DNA of 64,000 nt from JAZKFP01 sp040386355 (GTDB lineage: Bacteria; Pseudomonadota; Gammaproteobacteria; Pseudomonadales; UBA6940). The position numbers and the translations under genes were made by a program. Positions 50,320 to 58,442 of the stretch are shown one piece after another; the first letter of the stretch is position 1; each line of letters starts with the position of its first letter. Location: NCBI GenBank assembly GCA_040386355.1, contig JAZKFP010000056.1, positions 60,612 through 124,611 on the forward strand, read 5' to 3'. The notes under the pieces are model-generated. The model was given only the letters and a program-made list of their open reading frames with translations, was not told the origin of the DNA and did no database searches.

Positions 50320-51051
50320 ATGTCAGAAGCGCTAGCAGTAGTACAGCCCAAAAAAGGAATAATTGAACAGATGGCCGAGCGTTACGACCTTGACCCAAAA
50401 TTCTTTCATAAGACTTTATCGTCAACGATTATGCCCAGCAATCAAAACGTTAGTAATGAGCAATTATGCGCATTTTTATTAGTTGCCAAGCAATACGATT
50501 TAAACCCATTTGTTAAAGAGATTTACGCTTTCCCAAATAAAGGCGGAATTCAACCCATCGTTTCTATTGATGGTTGGATGAAAATTATTAACGACCAACC
50601 AACCTTTGACGGCATGAATTTCAAAGATGAATTAGATGCCGAAGGTAAATTAATAAGCGTCACATGCGTGATGTATCGCAAAGATCGAAAACATCCAATA
50701 GAAGTTACTGAATATATGAGCGAGTGCAAAAAGAATTCTGAACCTTGGAATAAATGGCCTGCTCGCATGCTTCGACACAAGGCAACGATTCAAGCAGCAC
50801 GTTACGCCTTCGGATTATCAGGAATTATGGAGCCAGACGAAGCTGAACGATTAAAAGAAATTAATTCAAGTTACAACCCTAAAACCGTCGAATCAGTTCA
50901 AGAGCTAGAAAGAAAAATACTTGGCGAAGATGAAGACGATATTGAAGCTGTACTTGAAGCCAAAGCAAAAGAATTAAAAGCCGAATTTAAAAAGCAAGTT
51001 CAACAAGACGAATGGATCGATGATGACACAGGAGAAATAGTCAATGGTTAA
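50320..51051 (+). CDS. bet: Single-strand annealing protein, Bet family
   Basis: 243 residues. Red-beta type signatures: LVAKQYDLNPFVKEIYAFPN, then IVSIDGWMKIIND, then PWNKWPARMLRHKATIQAARYAFG followed by SGIMEPDEAERL. Anneals ssDNA during recombination. Forms a cassette with the RecE-like nuclease upstream and SSB downstream (8-nt overlap). Confidence 0.9.
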   Translation: MSEALAVVQPKKGIIEQMAERYDLDPKFFHKTLSSTIMPSNQNVSNEQLCAFLLVAKQYDLNPFVKEIYAFPNKGGIQPIVSIDGWMKIINDQPTFDGMNFKDELDAEGKLISVTCVMYRKDRKHPIEVTEYMSECKKNSEPWNKWPARMLRHKATIQAARYAFGLSGIMEPDEAERLKEINSSYNPKTVESVQELERKILGEDEDDIEAVLEAKAKELKAEFKKQVQQDEWIDDDTGEIVNG

Positions 51052-51550
51052 TAAATGTCTATTCATAGGCCGGTTAGCAAAAGACCCTGAAACTAAATAT
51101 ACACCAGGCGGCGTTGCAATTTGTACTTTCTCCATCGCAGTTGGAAAAAAATACAAAGATAAAAAAACAGGTGAGCAGCAAGAAAAAACAACTTGGGTAA
51201 ATATTAAATGCTTCAACCGACTAGCGGAAGTCATGACTGAGTATCTACGCAAAGGCTCCAAGGTTTACGTTGAAGGCGAATTAGAAACGGAGTCATGGGA
51301 CGATCGCGAGACTGGGAAGAAAGTTTATAAAACTGTTATTAATGCGAATGAGATACAGATGCTCGATTCAAGAAATGAAGCTCAAGAAGCAATTGAAACG
51401 GTGCAAAGCATGAACCCAGAAACTAAAAAATTACTAATGCAACGTTTAAGAGAATCAGAACAAAGACCAGAAAGACAGCCGGTTAAATCTCACAAACAAA
51501 TTGAAGCTGAATCAACCTGGGACGAAGATCGTGACGGCATACCATTTTAA
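51044..51550 (+). CDS. ssb: Single-stranded DNA-binding protein
   Basis: 168 residues. OB fold (NKCLFIGRLAKDPETKYTPGG, TTWVNIKCFNRLAE, YLRKGSKVYVEGEL) followed by a short linker and an acidic tip ending DGIPF, the protein-interaction tail of bacterial SSBs. Cotranscribed with bet. Confidence 0.95.
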   Translation: MVNKCLFIGRLAKDPETKYTPGGVAICTFSIAVGKKYKDKKTGEQQEKTTWVNIKCFNRLAEVMTEYLRKGSKVYVEGELETESWDDRETGKKVYKTVINANEIQMLDSRNEAQEAIETVQSMNPETKKLLMQRLRESEQRPERQPVKSHKQIEAESTWDEDRDGIPF

Positions 51551-51564
51551 ATAAGGAAATTACC

Positions 51565-51945
51565 ATGCAAAGCCTAGCTGAGCAGAAAGACGCAATAGTT
51601 CAAATCAAGATTAATCAGATGTTTAACGAAATGATGCATAAAGATTATTTTTCATTTTCTGCGATTGTTGAATGTGCAAAATTACTAGGCGCATACGGTA
51701 CAGAATTCTATAAAGGCGGTATTGGTGAGTTGCTTAATGTTATGCATTGTGTAGATTTTATCAAAATACCCGATGAAACAAAAGAATCAATTCCGCAATT
51801 AATTCAGCAGCATTTATCAAATGGTGATTATTCTATTTTAATAGCAACAAATTATATTAATAATAAAAAAGAGTTTGAAATAAAGATCAAAAGAAAAGAA
51901 GAAGAAGTTAAGAAAAACTGGTTTATGAGTCTTTTTAAAAATTGA
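51565..51945 (+). CDS. Hypothetical phage protein
   Basis: 126 residues, helical with a basic C-terminal coil (IKIKRKEEEVKKNW). AAGGA ribosome site. Function unknown. Confidence 0.55.
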   Translation: MQSLAEQKDAIVQIKINQMFNEMMHKDYFSFSAIVECAKLLGAYGTEFYKGGIGELLNVMHCVDFIKIPDETKESIPQLIQQHLSNGDYSILIATNYINNKKEFEIKIKRKEEEVKKNWFMSLFKN

Positions 51946-51957
51946 ACCGTTGCGAAA

Positions 51958-52239
51958 ATGTGGGGCTTGGGATTAATGGAATCAATATATTGGACTGATG
52001 ATTTTAATTTTGTTGATATGAGCACAATTATCAGCATTAAAAGAAGAGACGGAAAGATTAAAAAAGTAAATTCATGCAAGAAAGGTATAACTAAACCAAA
52101 TTATTTTGGCTTTCAAAGTGTTTGCTACCAAATAAATAGTAAGAAATATTTTATTAATGATGACGGATTTCTTCAAGAAAACCAGTTTGGTGAAGAAGAA
52201 TCTGGCGACATTATAGAGGTGTCGTTACCAGCAATTTAA
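51958..52239 (+). CDS. Hypothetical phage protein
   Basis: 93 residues, or 87 from ATG 51976. Beta-rich with a YxxNDDGFLQEN block. Ribosome site unclear for both starts. Ends 4 nt before the structured-RNA candidate. Confidence 0.5.
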   Translation: MWGLGLMESIYWTDDFNFVDMSTIISIKRRDGKIKKVNSCKKGITKPNYFGFQSVCYQINSKKYFINDDGFLQENQFGEEESGDIIEVSLPAI

Positions 52240-52243
52240 AAAG

Positions 52244-52431
52244 ATCACTGAGAGATAGGGCGGCGCTGAGAATCGAAGAAGCGCGCGGAGTTCTGGCCAT
52301 GGGCAAGAGAAGCTTAAGTAATTCTCTATACCGTCAGAAGAAAAAACCCTCTAGACGTAGATGTGGTTTTGAAACGCTGGCCTACACAACCTAGCCGGAA
52401 GTTAATCGACCGGCCCCTATCTCTGAGTGAT
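52244..52431 (+). ncRNA. Structured-RNA candidate (188 nt, closed by a 17-bp stem)
   Basis: Arms 52244-52260 and 52415-52431 pair at 16 of 17 positions. Inside are GCGCT/AGCGC (52263-52267 with 52280-52284), AGAGAA/TTCTCT (52306-52311 with 52322-52327), AAAACC/GGTTTT (52343-52348 with 52365-52370) and GCCGG/CCGGC (52394-52398 with 52410-52414), the last stacked next to the closing stem. The region is clearly more GC-rich than its neighbours and has no sound gene. It may be a free ncRNA or a cis-acting leader of the gene at 52450. No RNA family recognised. Confidence 0.65.
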
Positions 52432-52449
52432 TTTATAAGGAAGTTTGAG

Positions 52450-52800
52450 ATGAAAACAAAAGTAACTAAAGGCTCTCTAGTAATAATTAATACTACAGAT
52501 TCACCTTGTTTAAATTGCATCGCAAAAGTTACATCAATTAAAAAAGGAACAGTTTACGCCAAATATATCTCTAAAAATATGTTGAAAAAATATGGCAATC
52601 GCTATTGCTGGACATCAACCGGCATGGCAACACATATTCATGATTTTGGCATTGAAGTCTTAAAAATTAATACAGAAGAAAAAACTATTACAGCAAAGAA
52701 AATAAATAACTCTGTAGCAACCTATGAAGATGGGAAGCCTAGAGATTGGCAAGATGAAAGAATAACTATGGAATATAACCCTCGTGTTTTTATGAATTGA
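52450..52800 (+). CDS. Hypothetical phage protein downstream of the structured RNA
   Basis: 116 residues from ATG 52450 with AAGGA at 52438-52442; longer in-frame starts would run into the structured RNA. Beta-rich N-terminus (KGSLVIINTTDSPCLNCIAKV), possible small beta-barrel. No family recognised. Confidence 0.55.
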   Translation: MKTKVTKGSLVIINTTDSPCLNCIAKVTSIKKGTVYAKYISKNMLKKYGNRYCWTSTGMATHIHDFGIEVLKINTEEKTITAKKINNSVATYEDGKPRDWQDERITMEYNPRVFMN

Positions 52801-52808
52801 GGCAAGGT

Positions 52809-52928
52809 ATGAACCTCTTAAAACGCTTAGCGCAATCTGAATTTGTGAAAGAAATAGCCGCCCTACTCTTCATCGCTGTGGCTATTGCAGGTGCGGCTTG
52901 TTTAGTTAGTAGCGAGTTTTGGAAATGA
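52809..52928 (+). CDS. Small membrane protein
   Basis: 39 residues with a single membrane helix (about 15-34). Ribosome site AAGG. Overlaps the ribosome site of the next gene. Confidence 0.45.
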   Translation: MNLLKRLAQSEFVKEIAALLFIAVAIAGAACLVSSEFWK

Positions 52929-52930
52929 CT

Positions 52931-53113
52931 ATGAGCTACAACAGAACGTTTAAACATATTAAAAATGGTGATTTATACGAACTAATTGGTAGCGCATTGA
53001 ATGAAGCAAATCAGAAGCCATTAGCAATATATAAAAGCGTAACTACCGGATTAATTTGGGCAAGACCGTTCAATGAATTTTTAAGCAAATTCGAACTGGT
53101 TGAGGAAAAATAA
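52931..53113 (+). CDS. DUF1653-like protein
   Basis: 60 residues from ATG 52931 (ATG 52925 also in frame). The sequence FKHIKNGDLYELIGSALNEA, then IYKSVTTG and WARPFNEFLSKFE follows the DUF1653 pattern, a small beta-barrel of unknown role common in phages. Stop overlaps the next ATG (TAATG). Confidence 0.6.
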   Translation: MSYNRTFKHIKNGDLYELIGSALNEANQKPLAIYKSVTTGLIWARPFNEFLSKFELVEEK

Positions 53114-53175
53114 TGGATCTATTCCACGCGCTAGGTCTAGGCAGCATTTTAATAATTTGTTTGGTGAGGTGGTGA
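53113..53175 (+). CDS. Very small membrane peptide
   Basis: 20 residues, mostly hydrophobic (GSILIICLV). Starts inside the previous stop (TAATG). Supported only by the tight overlap pattern; could be chance. Confidence 0.3.
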   Translation: MDLFHALGLGSILIICLVRW

Positions 53176-53472
53176 GTGGAAAAGTTAACGAATGAACGAA
53201 TAAATTTTATTTTGAACCATCTGTATTGCCCTCCTGGTGATGAAGTATTTGTTATTAGGGAAATATTGGAATCAATGAAATCTAAAAATTACCGCATGAA
53301 AACTGTGGAAGAATTAATAGCTGAAGGTTTCACTCTAACAAGCGATGGTCTGTTTTTTCAGAAAAAAGACATCAAGGTTTATTTAAGCGTAATAGTAATA
53401 AACCAAATTGAAAAATTTACTTTTCCAGATGGATCATTATCTGAAGGTTTGTATTTAGAGGTAACGGAATGA
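53176..53472 (+). CDS. Hypothetical phage protein (GTG start)
   Basis: 98 residues from GTG 53176, immediately after the previous stop, with GAGG upstream. Alpha/beta, Lys/Glu-rich. Overlaps the next gene by 4 nt. Function unknown. Confidence 0.5.
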   Translation: MEKLTNERINFILNHLYCPPGDEVFVIREILESMKSKNYRMKTVEELIAEGFTLTSDGLFFQKKDIKVYLSVIVINQIEKFTFPDGSLSEGLYLEVTE

Positions 53473-53696
53473 GCTGGATCAAAACGTCTGAGCGGTTGCC
53501 GCCTGAGAATGAAACCGTTATTGGAGTTTTTGATAATAGTTACGGAGGATTGCCAATTCTCGTTTCTCTTCAAATCGAAGAATATACAAATGCAACTCGC
53601 AGATTTTTTGTTGAGGAATGCTTAATTGATAACGACGATATTATTCCAATTGAAACTATTAAACTTTGGCGGAAAATAGAAGATTGGACTTTATGA
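53469..53696 (+). CDS. DUF551-like protein
   Basis: 75 residues. Opening SWIKTSERLPPENETVIGVF and closing WRKIEDW follow the DUF551 pattern (W-I, R-L-P-P-E, V-x-V-F), a frequent phage small protein. Function unknown. Overlaps the next start as ATGA. Confidence 0.6.
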   Translation: MSWIKTSERLPPENETVIGVFDNSYGGLPILVSLQIEEYTNATRRFFVEECLIDNDDIIPIETIKLWRKIEDWTL

Positions 53697-53935
53697 AAAC
53701 CTTCACTAAAACAAAACTAATCCCCGAAACAGAAGAAGATGTTCTGAGTCTGCGTGCGGGGGATGTGGTGCATTTTTACACACCTAAAGCAGACCGTTTA
53801 AAAATGAAATTAAACGATAACCCAAAAATAAACGAGATAACACCGCAAAGATATACGGCCTGGTTTGAATTTAATGGAGATATTGAGTTTGATTTATCAG
53901 ACATTGAAAAAGTAATTCGGTGGGAAGAGCGATGA
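53693..53935 (+). CDS. Hypothetical phage protein
   Basis: 80 residues from ATG 53693. Beta-rich with LRAGDVVHFYTPK, and an acidic end. Overlaps both neighbours by 4 nt. Function unknown. Confidence 0.5.
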   Translation: MKTFTKTKLIPETEEDVLSLRAGDVVHFYTPKADRLKMKLNDNPKINEITPQRYTAWFEFNGDIEFDLSDIEKVIRWEER

Positions 53936-54099
53936 AACAAATGACAAACATAAAACTTGATTATGATAAATGGATTGAGCTTTTAGCTTTTACAAAAATT
54001 GCTTGTTTTAAAAGTAAAGACAACCTGCCTGATGAAGTGAAAAACCAATTATATAAATTACTTTCTGAAATAGAAAGTCAAATGGTGGCAAGCATTTAA
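53932..54099 (+). CDS. Small helical protein
   Basis: 55 residues, ATGA overlap with the previous stop. Helical; C-terminal heptad-like Leu spacing. Function unknown. Confidence 0.5.
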   Translation: MKQMTNIKLDYDKWIELLAFTKIACFKSKDNLPDEVKNQLYKLLSEIESQMVASI

Positions 54100-54116
54100 G
54101 ACAAGGATTTTAAAAA

Positions 54117-54551
54117 ATGAAAACCACAGACATGAGCAAATTGCATTTAGCCAAGCGGGTTTATTTACGTAATGGAAATATAAGAGAAATAATTCATGTG
54201 AGCATGAATAGCGGTAATGAAGATTTCCCCATTTGTATGACTTACCAAAATGCTTTCAAAGCAGAGTATAAAAATAACGGGCAATGCGGAAGTAAATTAA
54301 GCGAGCTAGACATCATCGCTTTTGATATTGATGAACCGCTCTCAAATTTAGAACGCGCACATGAAATAGTAGAAAGCTGGCCTGAGTGGAAAAAGAATAT
54401 CCGGTTAACAGCTAACTCACCAGAGAGAAATGCCACCGTTCAAATAGATAAAATGCTTTTAAAAAGTTTATTGCACGATTTAGTTTTTTATTCACCTGAT
54501 CGAAAAAATGATGAACATGTTATGGCGGCCTATAAATTATTAGAAAATTGA
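54117..54551 (+). CDS. Hypothetical phage protein
   Basis: 144 residues; N-terminal beta segment, C-terminal 70 residues helical (LENAHEIVESW type, then PERNATVQIDKML). Ribosome site AAGGA. Function unknown. Confidence 0.5.
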   Translation: MKTTDMSKLHLAKRVYLRNGNIREIIHVSMNSGNEDFPICMTYQNAFKAEYKNNGQCGSKLSELDIIAFDIDEPLSNLERAHEIVESWPEWKKNIRLTANSPERNATVQIDKMLLKSLLHDLVFYSPDRKNDEHVMAAYKLLEN

Positions 54552-54553
54552 TC

Positions 54554-54575
54554 TCGACGACACCAATGTCGTTGA
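54554..54575 (+). promoter_or_regulatory. 8-bp hairpin before the RNA ligase gene
   Basis: TCGACGAC (54554-54561) pairs with GTCGTTGA (54568-54575), one G-U, loop of six. Lies 19 nt before the start; there is no T-run, so it may protect or control the ligase mRNA. Confidence 0.4.
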
Positions 54576-54594
54576 CATAATAAGGATTTTAAAG

Positions 54595-55611
54595 ATGAGC
54601 GAAAGAAAACTAGCGTCTGTACAAGCTATTGATAACTTGTTTCCAATTGAAGGCGCAGATGTTATTGAATGCGCACAAATTCTTGGCTGGAAAGTTGTAG
54701 TTAAGAAAGGGGAATTTAAAGTTGGTGATACTTGTATTTATTTTGAAATTGATTCTTTTCTCCCTATAGAAAATCCAGTATTTAATTTTCTAAAAAATCC
54801 TATTACTTACGAAGGCACTCAAGGCTTTCGACTGAAAACTATCAAGCTTCGAGGGCAAGTGTCTCAAGGATTAGCATTACCAGTTCGTGCATTTTCAGAA
54901 TGCGCTAATTTAGAAATTGATTCTGATGTAACTGAATTATTAGGAATTAAGAAATGGGAAAGGCAAATTCCCGCACAACTTGCAGGACAGATGAAAGGAA
55001 ACTTTCCTAGTTTTATTCGCAAAACTGACCAAGAAAGAATTCAAAATTTAAGTAAGAGCATAGATAAACATATTAATGGCTATGAATTTTTACCTACCGT
55101 AAAACTAGATGGTTCATCCATGACTGTTTATATAAAAGATGGAGAGATTGGAGTTTGCAGTAGAAATATAGATTTAAAAGATACTGAAGATAATACCTTT
55201 TGGAGAGTTGCGAAGGAAAAAAACTTACCGACTTTATTGATGGATTTCCATCTTAAAACATTTCGAAATATAGCATTGCAAGGTGAGCTAATAGGGCCAG
55301 GCATTCAAGGAAATCGAGAAAAGCTTAGCAAGCATAATTTTTACATGTTCGCCATTTTCGATATTGATGAGCAAGAATATCTGGCTCCATTCTGGGTAGG
55401 CGCTTTGTATGGAGAATACTTTAAGAATTTAGATTTTGTTCCTTATATGTCTCACTTGCAATTTAAAACCGAAACTGTTGATTCGATTCTTTCGTTAGCT
55501 GATGGTCCGTCTTTAAATGCACAGACTCGCGAGGGTTTAGTGTTTTTCAGAGAAGATGGAAAGTTTTCATTCAAAGTTATTTCTAATCAATATCTACTAA
55601 AAGAAGAATAA
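54595..55611 (+). CDS. RNA ligase, Rnl5 (DraRnl) type
   Basis: 338 residues. The N-terminal 100 residues form the OB domain typical of DraRnl (RKLASVQAIDNLFPIEGADV, GWKVVVKKGEFKVGD). The nucleotidyltransferase follows: K170-LDG motif I (AMP attachment), SRNI near 189, QGELIGPGIQGN near 229-240, and C-terminal REGLVFF and SFKVISNQYLL (motifs IV and V). DraRnl seals 3'-OH/5'-P nicks in RNA or RNA-DNA hybrid duplexes. With the TROVE protein and candidate Y RNA elsewhere in this prophage it suggests RNA repair. It is in the early rightward operon. Confidence 0.9.
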   Translation: MSERKLASVQAIDNLFPIEGADVIECAQILGWKVVVKKGEFKVGDTCIYFEIDSFLPIENPVFNFLKNPITYEGTQGFRLKTIKLRGQVSQGLALPVRAFSECANLEIDSDVTELLGIKKWERQIPAQLAGQMKGNFPSFIRKTDQERIQNLSKSIDKHINGYEFLPTVKLDGSSMTVYIKDGEIGVCSRNIDLKDTEDNTFWRVAKEKNLPTLLMDFHLKTFRNIALQGELIGPGIQGNREKLSKHNFYMFAIFDIDEQEYLAPFWVGALYGEYFKNLDFVPYMSHLQFKTETVDSILSLADGPSLNAQTREGLVFFREDGKFSFKVISNQYLLKEE

Positions 55612-55612
55612 T

Positions 55613-55876
55613 ATGGACGACAAAGTAGCTGGGGTATTGGCTGAGTTTTTAGGTAACTCAATGATAAAGGCCGATATGCATGAAAATCGCAACTGGTTGT
55701 ATGGTTTTGAATTTGACGCAGCTAAATTATTGTCGGAATTTTATGAAAATGGCGGCAGAGCTGGGAGTTTCTGGACGTATCAATTTATTAAATTAAATAA
55801 AGAAAATATTTTGAAAGGTTTATTACATTTTAATTTTAATTTAAGACAAGCAATTGAAGATGGGGTGATTGAATGA
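55613..55876 (+). CDS. Hypothetical phage protein
   Basis: 87 residues, helical and acidic, with FWTYQFIKLNKENIL near the middle. Directly follows the ligase stop by 1 nt and overlaps the next gene by 4 nt. Function unknown. Confidence 0.5.
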   Translation: MDDKVAGVLAEFLGNSMIKADMHENRNWLYGFEFDAAKLLSEFYENGGRAGSFWTYQFIKLNKENILKGLLHFNFNLRQAIEDGVIE

Positions 55877-56085
55877 AAGAAATCACAGACAGCGAGCGTA
55901 TGGATTTTTTAATTAAAAATTCAAAGGTGCAAGGATGGCAAACCATAAGAAATGGTGAAAGAGTAACATTTAAAACCCTTGGATTTGAAATTGAAGAGTG
56001 TGGTGAATTCGATTCAAACGAGCCTTGGCCGAAGTTAGATCGAGAAAAAATAGACAAAGCAATTTTGGCGGAGCGGGAGAAATGA
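55873..56085 (+). CDS. Hypothetical phage protein
   Basis: 70 residues beginning MKEITDSERMDFLIKNSKVQGW, a start found in small phage proteins of unknown role. Ends with EKIDKAILAEREK; overlaps neighbours as ATGA. Confidence 0.55.
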   Translation: MKEITDSERMDFLIKNSKVQGWQTIRNGERVTFKTLGFEIEECGEFDSNEPWPKLDREKIDKAILAEREK

Positions 56086-56243
56086 ATGCTTTATATATTA
56101 TCTTTGAAGGAAAAAAGTGCTACACGAAGTCTTTCAACGACTGGACAGTAATTAAAGTGAGCAATGCAAAGACTCGAAAGCAAGATGAAACTTTAAAGCT
56201 TAATCGCATATTGAAAAGTTTAGCGGAGCGGGAGAAGAATTAG
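56082..56243 (+). CDS. Small basic protein
   Basis: 53 residues from ATG 56082 (ATGA overlap), with GGGAGA upstream. Basic C-terminal helix; the end SLAEREKN repeats the LAEREK end of the preceding protein, so the two may be related by duplication of the 3' end. Function unknown. Confidence 0.5.
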   Translation: MNALYIIFEGKKCYTKSFNDWTVIKVSNAKTRKQDETLKLNRILKSLAEREKN

Positions 56244-56244
56244 G

Positions 56245-56790
56245 ATGGACAATAAAGAGAAATTTACAGAAACCTTAAATAATATATTCGCGTCATTATT
56301 ACTAGATTCTGAAATTAATTGCACTCAGCAAATTAAAGATTATTTATCATTAGTTACAAAAGAAGATTTAGATGATCCAGATATAGTTTATCTGTACTTT
56401 ACAAGTAAAATGGAAAACTGCTTACAAAATTACGCAGCTTCATTAGGTTTGGCTGGCCCAAAAAACTATGTTTTTGCACTGTATGGTTTTATTGATAATC
56501 ATTTATCTAGTTTTTGCGAGCAAACCATGGGATCGGGCTGTTCGTCAGATAGAGCTAGATATTTAATTAGTTCGTATTTAAACAATAAAGAAATTCTTAC
56601 AGGCCAGAAGTTTTACCATCCAAGGTTTGGCGATCATGCTCAATGGGTTGCTTTTATCGAATCTCTTGTTGATCTCTATTACGGAAAGCCAGAGAAGTTC
56701 TTGAAATCCACGCATGATTTGCAAAAAGCTTACGCACTAGTGAGAAAAAGGTTTAGTAGTGAATATGACGAATATGAGGAGAATAATTAA
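56245..56790 (+). CDS. Hypothetical phage protein
   Basis: 181 residues, helical with conserved-looking GSGCSSDRARYLISSYLN and KFYHPRFGDHAQW. No family recognised. Begins 1 nt after the preceding stop. Confidence 0.55.
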   Translation: MDNKEKFTETLNNIFASLLLDSEINCTQQIKDYLSLVTKEDLDDPDIVYLYFTSKMENCLQNYAASLGLAGPKNYVFALYGFIDNHLSSFCEQTMGSGCSSDRARYLISSYLNNKEILTGQKFYHPRFGDHAQWVAFIESLVDLYYGKPEKFLKSTHDLQKAYALVRKRFSSEYDEYEENN

Positions 56791-56839
56791 ATTGGAAATA
56801 ATTAAAATAAACGAAGCCGCTTTAATTTAGGGGTAAAGA

Positions 56840-57157
56840 ATGATCGAGTTAGCATCTGAAAAAGAACTAAAAGAATTTACGGGGTATAAGCAGCTTCGTT
56901 GTCAAATGACTTGGCTTCGTCGCAATGGAATTAATGAGTTTTTCATTGGTGGTGATGGAAAAATCAAACTTTTAAAAAGACTTATTGAGCAAAAGTGTGG
57001 AATCAAGGACAGCGCTGATGGATCAGACATCGAACCAGACTACAGCAGCTTACATCATGGGAAAGAAAAGAAAAAACGATCGCGATCTTCCGGAGAGATG
57101 GACGCGGACCCAATACGGCAAAATATATTACAGAGTGCCGAAAGGTTTAGAAAATAA
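56840..57157 (+). CDS. DUF4224 protein upstream of integrase
   Basis: 105 residues. Core ELKEFTGYKQLRCQMTWLRR then NGINEFFIGGDGKIKLLK follows DUF4224, a small protein almost always encoded immediately before integrases of this type and thought to act as excisionase-like or integrase partner. The C-terminal 35 residues overlap the integrase start and are low-complexity. Confidence 0.75.
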   Translation: MIELASEKELKEFTGYKQLRCQMTWLRRNGINEFFIGGDGKIKLLKRLIEQKCGIKDSADGSDIEPDYSSLHHGKEKKKRSRSSGEMDADPIRQNILQSAERFRK

Positions 57158-58079
57158 ATTCGAAAATAAGCAATATTTTAAATTGGGTGATTCTGTTTCT
57201 GAAGCGTTTAAAGTTTGGGCATCATTAATTGATGTGTGCGAACTAAGTACGATGAGCACCGTATTTGATCGATATCTGCAAGATGTTGTGCCCAATAAAG
57301 CCAAGGCTACGCAGTCAAGCGATATTCGAGCAATTGGAATGTTAAGGCCGGTGTTCGGAAGTATGCCGCCCTGCTATATAAAGCCAAAGCATATTTATAA
57401 ATACAGAGATTATAGAAGCCAAAACGCTTCAACAGTAGCAAGTCGTGAATTAGCAGTTCTTTCACATGTATTTACTAAAGCCATTGAATGGGGCGTCTTA
57501 GAAATTCATCCGATGACTGACAAAAAAGTTGTTAAACATTCAAAGAAGGACCGTGATAGGTACATTCAAGATTGGGAGCTAGAAGAATTTTTAGGTCACT
57601 GCTCACCATTACTTTTTTGGTACATTCAGTTAAAGCTTTTAACGGGAGCGCGTAAAGGCGCAATCGCATTGATAAGAGTGGATGATATACGTTCTGATGG
57701 TTTGTATGTGACTGAAAATAAAGTGAACAAAAAGCGCGTGTATTCTTGGAACGATGAACTAATTGATATAATTCGGCAGATCCTAAATTTACATGAAGTT
57801 AAATCTGAATGGTTATTTTGTACTAAAGAAGGCGGATGCTTATATAGAGACGGCGTTTCTCCTGCTCTATCTTCTGCCTGGCGTCGCGCAATGAAAAAGG
57901 CAAAAGATGCTGGCGTATTAAAAGAATCATTTACTGAACATGATATTCGAGCAAAAGCTGCAAGTGATGCGACAGAGGACCACGCTTTAAAATTAACAGG
58001 GCATACAACACGTAATACTTTAAGAAAAATTTACAGAAGAAAAGCTGAAGTAATTGAACCAAGACGGCTGAAAATATGA
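57018..58079 (+). CDS. int: Tyrosine recombinase (integrase)
   Basis: 353 residues from ATG 57018, which has AAGGA at 57005-57009; ATG 57057 (MGKKRKN) is the family's usual start and also possible. Residues up to about 90 form the arm-binding region (DLPERWTRTQYGKIYYRVPKG), then a core-binding domain, and a catalytic domain with GARKGAIALIR (first Arg), a HDIRAKAASD block (H-x-x-R), GHTTRNTLRKIYRR (His and nucleophile Tyr). Integrates at the tRNA 3' end located 94 nt downstream. Confidence 0.93.
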   Translation: MDQTSNQTTAAYIMGKKRKNDRDLPERWTRTQYGKIYYRVPKGLENKFENKQYFKLGDSVSEAFKVWASLIDVCELSTMSTVFDRYLQDVVPNKAKATQSSDIRAIGMLRPVFGSMPPCYIKPKHIYKYRDYRSQNASTVASRELAVLSHVFTKAIEWGVLEIHPMTDKKVVKHSKKDRDRYIQDWELEEFLGHCSPLLFWYIQLKLLTGARKGAIALIRVDDIRSDGLYVTENKVNKKRVYSWNDELIDIIRQILNLHEVKSEWLFCTKEGGCLYRDGVSPALSSAWRRAMKKAKDAGVLKESFTEHDIRAKAASDATEDHALKLTGHTTRNTLRKIYRRKAEVIEPRRLKI

Positions 58080-58442
58080 TACGTTTAGCTGAATATGATA
58101 TGTTAGGTTTTTGAAATTTAAGAAAAAACGCTTGTTTTATAGGTTAAAAATGCATTGAGAATTTCCGGCCTTTGCATTCATAATGCTGAGGTCGGTGGTT
58201 CAAGTCCACTCATTGCTACCATAAATTGAATATATAAACTGACTTTTTCTTCTTGATATATTTAACCTCAAATTCACGAAATTTTATCAAATCCCTAACT
58301 CGTCTTTCAAATCTTCTAAATTAAATAAAAAAATTATAAATTTTCCAAAAACTGACAATCAATTTAGCATTAATTTTTTAAATTAAAATTTTAGAAATTA
58401 TGCAGCTTTAGCATTTGAAATTTGCTTATCATACTGTGAGCT
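58080..58442. other. Intergenic region holding the attachment site
   Basis: The part to 58172 is phage-side; 58173-58221 is the tRNA fragment; 58222-58442 is AT-rich chromosomal sequence without gene or terminator that I can support. Confidence 0.6.
58173..58221 (+). other. Right attachment site: 3' half of a CAU-anticodon tRNA
   Basis: Contains an anticodon loop TTCATAA (32-38), variable loop AGGTC, T-arm GGTGG-TTCAAGT-CCACT, acceptor strand CATTGCT, A and CCA. The 5' strand of the anticodon stem is mispaired (TTGCA with TGCTG), and the D-arm and 5' acceptor strand are missing. It is therefore not a functional tRNA but the crossover fragment. Reads as an elongator tRNA-Met target. Confidence 0.85.

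Noticed and set aside
52244..52431. 6S RNA or retron msr/msd
   Set aside because: Length is near 6S RNA but the central bubble and conserved segments do not match; no reverse transcriptase gene lies in the window.
58173..58221. Functional tRNA-Met gene
   Set aside because: The D-arm, 5' acceptor strand and part of the anticodon stem are missing; it is an attachment-site fragment.
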